Origin: Branchiostoma belcheri | Taxonomy: Eukaryota; Chordata; Leptocardii; Amphioxiformes; Branchiostomatidae | Direction: 5' to 3' | Assembly: GCF_001625305.1 (NCBI RefSeq) | Contig: NW_017804465.1 | Location: 1,250,793-1,314,792, forward strand | Length of the DNA: 64,000 nt | Part shown: positions 57,601 to 64,000 of the stretch, piece by piece | How positions within the stretch are numbered: the first letter of the stretch is position 1 | Layout of the letters: every line of letters starts with the position of its first letter | The notes under the pieces: model-generated | What the model was told of the DNA's origin: nothing | Databases searched by the model: none | Seen by the model: the letters and a program-made list of their open reading frames with translations, nothing else | Position numbers and translations under genes: made by a program

Positions 57601-57971
57601 CCATTTTACACCTGGGTGTGTAAAGCTCCCTTCCCAAGGACACAGCGTCTAGCCGGTAATGCCCGAGGAATCAAACCCGAGACCTGTCGATCTGGTGTCC
57701 ACCAGCCTGGCCACGCAATCTTTCGAAGCCGGCCATAAATTTGCATCGGCTCCACAATAGATTTATAACAACAGTTAGTCTGTATTTTCTGGCTGTTACC
57801 TTTCTCAGCCTTTCCTTCCGTGCCTTTATTCCCTATGTTTCTGCATAACGTTAATTTAAGATTATTAGACTTTAGCTTTTTTTATTTTGAATACCCCACC
57901 TGTACATGGTAGACGGCTCCTCCCACCACGATGACCAGGATGAAGACTGCCTGCAGACGGCTCACCTGCAT
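54637..57971 (-). CDS. Galactose-3-O-sulfotransferase
   Basis: 447-aa type II Golgi membrane enzyme of the GAL3ST family, expected to transfer sulfate from PAPS to the 3-OH of galactose on glycolipids or glycoproteins. Exons on the minus strand: 57971-57900, 57410-57187, 56891-56706, 55982-55875, 55390-54637; phases agree. Signal anchor at about residues 8-22 (AVFILVIVVGGAVYH), a stem, then the PAPS 5'-phosphosulfate loop FLKVHKCGSSLV (117-128), NIFAHHAMYNRDRF, the 3'-phosphate motif YITILREPLKRLQSAFLYF (198 on) and LEHLPASLVLLKRRMCW. Exon 3 has two in-frame acceptors 12 bp apart (before CCACAC or before TACAGA). Which of the vertebrate GAL3ST1-4 it corresponds to cannot be told from motifs. 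Confidence 0.9.
55528..55655 (+). repeat. Dispersed repeat 'TGCTACATAATG', copy 4
   Basis: Cleanest copy: GTGACCAGCCCCACCGCCTC, GCCACTTGCTACATAATGTA, CAACACCACAGGGTGCCTGA. Followed at 55672-55870 by four head-to-tail ~60-bp units of the CAGAACCGTGCCT palindrome. Sulfotransferase intron 4. Confidence 0.7.
56078..56213. mobile_element. MITE, 'CTCCAAGCAGA'-related
   Basis: TCTTCAAGCAGAGGTTGATT at the left and AACCTCTGCTTGGAGACT at the right; inner arms GATCGTTTGCTTTTTATATA and TATATAAAAAGCAAATGATC. The inner part matches 59434-59590. Sulfotransferase intron 3. Confidence 0.7.
56452..56606 (+). mobile_element. Hammerhead-bearing repeat, Penelope-like remnant
   Basis: Plus-strand copy of the repeat at 6084-6245, from GAACCGCGACGGGGGCCGAC to GAAAGCTCTAGG. 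Non-coding. Confidence 0.55.
56556..56600 (+). ncRNA. Hammerhead-ribozyme-like motif
   Basis: CUGAGGA (56562-56568), stem II GACCAG-AGUGA-CUGGUC (six perfect pairs), GAAA (56587-56590), G, then CUC (56592-56594). Stem I can pair CUA with UAG. Identical in core to the copy at 6084-6131. Confidence 0.6.
57430..57740 (-). mobile_element. tRNA-derived SINE
   Basis: Minus strand begins with a box-A-like GTGGCCAGGCTGGTGGACAC and B-box-like TCGGGTTTGATTCCTCGGG, then CTTGGGAAGGGAGCTTTACA and a tail repeating CCACTGCCCCTACAGCCTCA. A tail fragment also lies near 56223-56310. Sulfotransferase intron 1. Confidence 0.65.
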
Positions 57972-58111
57972 ACTGAAGTTTCCCGACTAAAAACTCAACA
58001 GGCAGCGACGGAGAACGCTTAGAATGGTGAAGGCAAGGGGGTAAATATATGGCAGAGGAATAAATAAATGTATGTATTAAGGAATGAATGAATGAATGGA
58101 TGGATGAATGA

Positions 58112-58385
58112 ATGAATGCCTTCAAGTACCAGAGTTATCAACCAAGGATTGAGGTGTTCGAAAATTCGTTCTTTATTTCCTAGAACTATTGCAGAGTAGA
58201 ACAAGCTGTCACCAAGTACAGTAGAGGCATTGTCATTAGATAGCTTTAAACAGTGCCCAGAGATAGATTTTCAAGGGTTAGGTGTAACAAGTCGATCGGT
58301 GTATATAGCCAGCTGCCGCCGCGCTGCGTGCCTGTGAAGCTGGTGTGTTACGCCGAAAGGCGGTTATACCGGCTATACCGATACA
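58112..58385 (+). mobile_element. LINE 3' end remnant
   Basis: CCTTCAAGTACCAGAGTTAT to GGCTATACCGATACAGAA, as in 58975-59232. Preceded by (GAAT)n at 58080-58118. Confidence 0.7.
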
Positions 58386-58974
58386 GAATGACGACCATTG
58401 TTGCACATTTTTGCCACACTTGGCTAAGTACAGGTCACAACAAAACAGGATACGAACACATACGGTTGACAAGATAAAATTAACTGTCAATAGATAAATT
58501 CAACGTCTCCTTCCTTGTAAGTTATACTAAGTGAAAAAAAAGAACAGATTTTATATCATGTGATACTATGTATATGCAAGGATATGTGTTAACTGTGTAT
58601 ATAGTCTTTGGACTTAATAGTACTTCTAGCAGTAACCCGTATGTTGTATTTTGTCCATGACCTTTTCTTTCATGACCTCATGAGGTCAGCAGGCAGGTTC
58701 TAGTATCTTATGAATAAACAAAGCCCCAAACAAACAAACAACCAAAAAGTAAAATACCGTCCGTTCCCTTCATCTAGTCACATGTAGGTATACGAGAGAT
58801 AAAATACTCTTTTTCTGTGATATATGTATCGTGAATAGCAAGAATGAACGTATGAACCAAAAAGTCAACAACCGAATCTTTTCAAACATCGCCTCGAGCA
58901 CCCTGTTGTGCACATGTCAATACCGCCATGTTACTTTTCAACAATGGAAGATACAGCGATCATTATATCACAAT

Positions 58975-59232
58975 GCCTTCAAATATCAAAGTTATCAACC
59001 AAGATTTGAGGTGTTCAAAACTCGTATTTCCCCAGAACTATCGTAGACTGGAATTCGAACTCGTTGCCACCAAGCACAGTTGGGGCATCGTCACTAGAAA
59101 GCTTTAAACAACTCCTGCAATCAAATGGGCAAAGATTGAGCATAACAAGTCGTTCGGTGTGATATAGCTAGCTGCAGCCGCGCCGTGTGCCTGCGAAGCT
59201 GGTGTGTTACCGGCTATACCGATACAGAAGAA
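58975..59232 (+). mobile_element. LINE 3' end remnant
   Basis: One frame reads [20 protein letters not shown] and ASSLESFKQLL, the usual end of CR1/L2-type ORF2, then the structured 3' UTR ending GGCTATACCGATACAGAA. Four such truncated 3' ends occur in the window, all on the plus strand. Confidence 0.75.
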
Positions 59233-59433
59233 ACAGTAACAATGATTGTGCATCGACCCCAAAAAGGTGGACACCTTGCCGAGTTTAAATCTATAAAAAA
59301 AACATGTCGACCAGGTCTTTATCTTTGGCAAAAAAATTGTTGACATTAAATGCCGTGTATATGTATGTTGTCTTTTCAAACAAGGACTACGTTACGTTAC
59401 GTACATGTACGCCTGTAACGTTACTAACCAAAA

Positions 59434-59590
59434 TCTCCAAGCAGATCCCTCTCAGTGGCAAATTGGCCAGGCAGTATCCATTAGCCAGAGAAGGTCGCCG
59501 GCCACCGACGGGTGGTGGGAGTAAATACAAAAAAACGGCCATATATAAAAAGCTAACGATCATTCCCCCACAACCTCTGCTTGGAGAGTA
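59434..59590. mobile_element. MITE, 'CTCCAAGCAGA' family, with 9-bp target duplication
   Basis: AATCTCCAAGCAGATC at the left, CCTCTGCTTGGAGAGTA at the right, with ACTAACCAA directly outside both ends (perfect 9 bp). That length is typical of Mutator-like elements. The left half resembles 22232-22410 and the right half resembles 56078-56213, so it is a hybrid. Confidence 0.75.
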
Positions 59591-59801
59591 ACTAACCAAA
59601 CAACCAACTAAAACAGACATACGGATACTTCATGTACGCACGTACCGCTGGTAGAGTTGAAACAAACAGATTCAAACAGATACAAAGATTTAGTCGATAA
59701 AATTCCTGATAGTTCAGACGTGCGTGATAATTATAGTGCAATTTTTGTTTAACAAGGACAAAGTGAGTAGATTTTGTTCAACGGTTTCCGATGCACAACA
59801 G

Positions 59802-59998
59802 TAGTCCCTACCAGACTAACTACGCTGGTTATATATAGGAGAATATTTGCCGGGGGAGTTTGGCCGCCTTGAGGTTTGACTATGCTTCGGAGGGAACGAA
59901 ACTACCTCCCCGCGGCCGGACTCCCTTGGCCAATTTGATTCTCTTTTTTGCCGAATTCTACGATCCTTATTCCCGTAGAAAGGCCTGGTGGAGGCTAA
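59802..59998. mobile_element. Divergent MITE, 'CTCTACCAGGC' family
   Basis: TAGTCCCTACCAGAC and AGGCCTGGTGGAGGCTA ends; inside, GGGGGAGTTTGGCCGCC and GCCGGACTCCCTTGGCCAAT pair. Confidence 0.65.
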
Positions 59999-60000
59999 CG

Positions 60001-60872
60001 CAACAGAAATAACGCGCAAATGTACACCCAGCGTTAATGCTGAATATCTCATATTGTTGGTGTCATAAACATGGGCACGATTACGGTTGTAGTACGCCTA
60101 GAAATTTTCTAAGAACTGTAATGATTTAAGAGATCCATTACAGATAAACGAACTTGGTCGAATAATCTAGGTTCTGTGCAATGGTATCTCGTACTTATGT
60201 GAACGAAATATGAGAACGACATACTTACGAACACAACGTTAACGTTGAAAAGCTTGTATTCTTGTCAGTTGTTGTGACAGTGCACAGTGCTAGTTCGAAG
60301 TATTCCAAGGCCGAGTCACCGAACCACTTAGATTAGCCAACGTGACACAAGAGCATTAGGCCATACTAATTTGACTATTTGGATGCCATCCTCTGGGCAC
60401 TCCAAAACTGATGCGAGCGTGCAAACAAATCTGTGTGATCTCAGAAGGTTGACCAAATGACTGTACATAGACGTCATGTATTATATATTTACTAGTACCA
60501 TGCATGTTGTAGAATATAGTATAATGCTAGACGTAGATGTAGTCTCACATTTCACTGTATTTTCTTTCTTATGTTGTTTGTAACTGCAATTAGCCCTCGG
60601 GCAAGTATTTGCAATAAACTTTCTAATAATAGTATATATATAATACTAAACAATACATTCCTTGTTTTTGTCCTAGCTTAGTCTTCTTTGCCTTCAAGTA
60701 CTTTAAAAAAGTCGCAAAATTCATTTAGAAAACAGAGGAAAATTTCTGCGCGCGTGGACATCATCCATATAACCGGTCAGTGTTGCCGTAATTATAAAGG
60801 ACAAGGCCGCAGTTAAACGGAGCCCTTATGACGTCAACGGATATGGGTGCAGCACAGAAACCTGTTTTTGGG
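60001..60872. other. Intergenic DNA with MITE and LINE-tail traces
   Basis: No gene seen. 60356-60400 (AGGCCATACTAATTTGACTA) and 60752-60780 (CATCATCCATATAACC) look like the degraded ends of the element intact at 61528-61850. Around 60585-60620, ATTAGCCCTCGGGCAAGTAT with AATAAA resembles a LINE tail. Confidence 0.5.
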
Positions 60873-61233
60873 TAGCCTCCGCCGTAGCAGGCTTATAGAG
60901 CTGGGGGTTTGGTGGTCTTTGGCTGTTTTCTGATTAGCCTCCGTAGCAGACTTATAGAACTGGGGGTTTGGTGGTCTTCGGCTGTTTTCTGATTAGCCTC
61001 GGTAGCAGGCTTATAGAACTGGGGGTTTGGTGGTCTTCGGCTGTTTTCTGATTAGCCTCGGTAGCAGGCGTATAGAACTGGGGTTTTGGTGGTCTTCGGC
61101 TGTTTTCTGATTAGCCAAAAAACGGGGGTAATTCAACCATGCCGGCTATATTGTCTATATGCAATCAGAAAATAGCACATAAAAGCTCCTGAAGACCCCC
61201 AAACCCCCAGTTTTCGGCGTGCTATGGAGGCTA
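60873..61233. mobile_element. MITE, 'TAGCCTCC' family, with amplified end
   Basis: The left terminal ~60 bp (TAGCCTCCGTAGCAGACTTA ... GGTGGTCTTCGGCTGTTTTC) is repeated four times, at 60873, 60934, 60994 and 61053, before the body and the right end (GCTATGGAGGCTA). A single-ended relative is at 62495-62655. Confidence 0.8.
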
Positions 61234-61527
61234 TTTTTGGGTCTTTTTCGCCCTCGGGGGCTTTTAACACAAACAGTTGAGAACCAGGCGGGATAATATA
61301 TGTCTGCAATGTTGATCTTATTACTTTGTTGTAATCTTGAAAATATCAAACTAGCATGAAAGAATCGTTGAAGCATACAAGATACGTGGCGGTGCCACAG
61401 TTAAAATGGGCGTATAATGCTTTGGTTGATGGAAGATCATTTTTCCAGCGCTTAATTCGTGTAACGAGTTGTAATAATGTGTCGAATGTCCATGCTCGTA
61501 TAGCCTCTACCGGGCTACTAGATATTT

Positions 61528-61850
61528 GTTAGGCCATGTTGATTTGATTATATGGATGACACCCGCGCGCATGAATTTTCGTCCGTTTCAAAAAAAAAAA
61601 AATGTTTCGACCATACTGTAAATCGTACAAAGCAGCTGCAAAATGAGAAAATATGTACGGTAAACTGCAAAAATTTCAAAGAAAATAATAATTCGAAAAT
61701 ACGAAGAATTGCTCAACCTTCATCACCTCGTAAATTTCATAAAGTAGACAACCTTTTTTTGGCCAAACTTTTCATTCTCGAGTTTGCACCAGTTTTGGGG
61801 TTCCCAGATGATATCATCCGTATAACCAAATCAACATGCCTTATTACGTT
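61528..61850. mobile_element. MITE with ~30-bp TIRs
   Basis: TTAGGCCATGTTGATTTGAT, TATATGGATGACAC at the left; GATATCATCCGTATAACC, AAATCAACATGCCTTA at the right. AT-rich interior, no transposase. Confidence 0.7.
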
Positions 61851-62480
61851 TTGTAACAACCTTGCCTGTCAGTCTGCCCGTCTGAGGTAAGAGATGCGAT
61901 GCCAACAATTTCCGGCAGGAGGCGCTCGTGTACCGTCCACACGGTCCGTTGACGCCATGGCCTTGCCGTGAAAATTTATGGCCCTGTCATCGTAAATTAT
62001 ACTGTTTGTCTGTGTCGATATCAGTGCGTGGTTCGGTAGCTTCGATAGACCTTGGAATACTTTGTGTGGGCAAAACAATCAGCCAGGACTGTGCACTGTT
62101 CGATATAAGACTACAATACAAGCTCTTCAACATTAGTTTCGTAAGTATGTTATTCATTTCGTTTATAGAGGTTTTGAGCACCAAATTCGCACGGATCCTA
62201 GTCTATTTGACCTTGAGTAACGTCATTAGTGTTGCCAGATATGTTAAATCTTTTAAATCAGGACTTTTTGTCAAAACGTCTAGTTGTACTTCAACTATAA
62301 TCGTGCATGTTAGTGTTAACGATATTATACAACTTGGGTGTTTCTTGCTTCATGTCATATATTGGAGTACTATTAAATGCCTACATGTAATTGACAGCTA
62401 TCCGTATAGTTTTGTTAGTTGGTTGGTAACGTATTCGGCATACGTAACGTAGCCGTCAGTGTAAAATTACTAAAAGCACG
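61851..62480. other. Intergenic, no gene recognised
   Basis: An open frame of 174 codons exists (61928-62452) but lacks an ATG start, known motifs or splice context. No repeat family recognised. Confidence 0.5.
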
Positions 62481-62837
62481 GAAACAGTTTTTCTGTGGGT
62501 TTGGTGGTCTTCGGCTGTTTTCTGATTAGCCCAGTTCTAAAACGGGGGTAATTCAACCAGGCCGGCTATGTTGTCTATATGGAATCAGAAAATAGCACAT
62601 AAAAGATCCCAAAGACCCCCAAAACCACCAGTTTTTGGCATGCAATGGAGGCTAGTTTTTCGCTGGTAAGATCCTGTCTACATGTCTGCATACATTGTTA
62701 ACGCTACGTGACTAAAACAGGGCGAGGCTCGACAATGATAATGAAGACAAATGTATTTCTCGATTGTTTGAAACATAACCTGAGGTTATGGAACGCACAG
62801 CTGGCCATGGAGAGAGGTATTTGGCATTTGTTTAAAG

Positions 62838-63361
62838 CCTCGGTCACAACCCGCCGTACGTGCTTTTTGTCCGTACGTTTTTTGGGAGGCCACGTCTGCT
62901 ACGTTTTTTCTGAAAACGTGGGGAAGGAGTGGCGTCTACGCACGTCACTCGCACGGTTGCGCTAAGTGTAAGAGTATGGTCTGCACACCAAGTCTGGCCG
63001 TGAGAGGTTGCGTGCATCGTACGCTGCGCAAGTGGTAAGTGAGTTGTACGTGCTTACAACGTACGATCTCTGTGCGATTGCAACTTTACCGTAAGGAGGC
63101 CGTACTCACACGTGCTTCTTCCGCACGGCACGTACGGGGCACGCGCGTCGCTCGTACTCGCACGCACGGGTGGTGAATCCGCAGACCGCACGCATGAAAA
63201 GTTTTACATGCACTTAAAGTTCTACGGCGTGTCTGCGTGCTCCCAAATCCGTAGGATTCCGTACGGATGGAGTACTCATCACGCACGGATGCCCTGCGTT
63301 TGCCCACGTTTTTGCACGTAGACAGCACGCAGAAGCACGTACGGCGGGTTGTGACCGAGGC
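62838..63361. mobile_element. Non-autonomous DNA transposon with perfect 27-bp TIRs
   Basis: GCCTCGGTCACAACCCGCCG|TACGTGC at 62838-62864 is repeated exactly inverted at 63335-63361. The 524-bp body is dense in CGTACG/CACGCACGG words and has no long frame. No target duplication is obvious; the right end joins the GTAATTCG repeat directly. Confidence 0.85.
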
Positions 63362-63553
63362 CTGCATGACCTTTTTCGTAAGGCGTAATCAGGCCTTTTT
63401 AGTCTTCGTAATCCGTAGCCAGTCTCCCCAAAATTCAACGTAATTCGTAATAGTACATTAGCCGCAAAACTATGTCGTTGTCAGCTCTGAGAATTAAACG
63501 TAATTCGTAGTCGGCGGCGAAAAGTTTGCGTACGGTAATTCGTAGGCTTGATA
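63362..63553 (+). repeat. Interspersed repeat 'GTAATTCGTAAT', copy 3
   Basis: CGTAAGGCGTAATCAGGCCT, CGTAATCCGTAGCCAGTCTC and GTCGGCGGCGAAAAG match copies 1 and 2. It ends 294 bp upstream of the exon at 63847. Confidence 0.75.
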
Positions 63554-63846
63554 AATGAAAGTTACTAGGTCAGATACACCCTCGCTAAAGAGCCACTTAA
63601 TTCTATTTTCATCACTTTCCCATATGATGGTACTAGCTTAAGTTAATGGACGGTGTTTTCTTACTTTTCATTAAAAAAGCACCACATACACTGATACTGT
63701 AACAGTAGAGTTACAAAAACGTAACTGTAACACACAGAGTACTAATTTCTATACAGCGGTACAAACTTGGTATTTATGATTTAACATATCTCAAAAATAG
63801 TATTTTTTTCTCGTATATTTTAGCGTGAACACGTTATCCACCGAGC

Positions 63847-63921
63847 ATGCAGTACAGTCGGTTGTCGCCAGTGTTCGTCCTTCTACTCATGCTCAGTATA
63901 GCGCTCTACTACAATGTGCAG
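63847..63921 (+). CDS. Probable first exon of a second Gal-3-O-sulfotransferase
   Basis: 25 codons from ATG to CAG|GTTGGT, encoding MQYSRLSPVFVLLLMLSIAL and YYNVQ: a short cytoplasmic end plus a signal-anchor helix. It matches the first exon of the sulfotransferase at 57971-57900 in start (MQ.SRL..VF), end (Y..VQ), length (24 codons) and phase (0), on the opposite strand. The rest of the gene would lie beyond the window. Partial. Confidence 0.65.
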
Positions 63922-64000
63922 GTTGGTATGATTGTATCCATGTTTCTGGACCGTTAATATGCGTTGAGATAATAATTGCAATAATAATAATAGCATATTC

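Noticed and set aside
61928..62452. 174-codon open frame
   Set aside because: No ATG start, no recognisable domain, no splice context, ordinary intergenic composition.

Overview
The window is animal genomic DNA, most likely from an amphioxus (Branchiostoma). It carries intron-rich genes, a single FoxN1/4-type forkhead gene, an FBH1 helicase, a Gal-3-O-sulfotransferase, and dense lineage-specific MITEs, SINEs, LINE remnants and Penelope-like remnants. Gene models were assembled by hand from splice sites, reading phase and paralogue comparison. The species call is an inference.

Layout. 0-1.2 kb: palindromic MITE, 40-bp minisatellite and a GTAATTCG-type repeat. 1.28-10.04 kb (+): twelve-exon membrane-anchored M28-like metallopeptidase. 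10.80-19.92 kb (+): tandem paralogue of it with one exon lost in an N gap; its intron 10 holds a small Penelope-like element with a GIY-YIG domain and hammerhead-ribozyme-like motifs. 20.88-31.86 kb (+): carboxylesterase/cholinesterase-like membrane protein with two candidate first exons (20881-21284 and 23495-23898) ahead of one set of downstream exons. 33.59-38.83 kb (-): FoxN1/4 transcription factor; a 17 x 55 bp minisatellite starts in its sixth exon and repeats that exon's end and splice donor. 39.37-53.57 kb (+): FBH1/FBXO18 F-box DNA helicase (22 exons), head to head with FoxN1/4, with a LINE fragment in its last intron. 54.64-57.97 kb (-): five-exon Gal-3-O-sulfotransferase. 58.0-63.8 kb: repeat-filled intergenic DNA. 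63.85 kb (+): what looks like the first exon of a second Gal-3-O-sulfotransferase.

How the genes relate. The two peptidases are clear tandem duplicates with matching exon phases and a shared cytoplasmic tail. Peptidases and esterase are all predicted cell-surface or secretory-pathway ectoenzymes. FoxN1/4 and FBH1 share a 539-bp intergenic interval that may be a bidirectional promoter.

The most striking structural signal is that about thirty introns or gene edges carry decayed partial copies of the neighbouring exon ('ghost exons'), usually with a splice site retained. The FoxN1/4 minisatellite is the extreme case.
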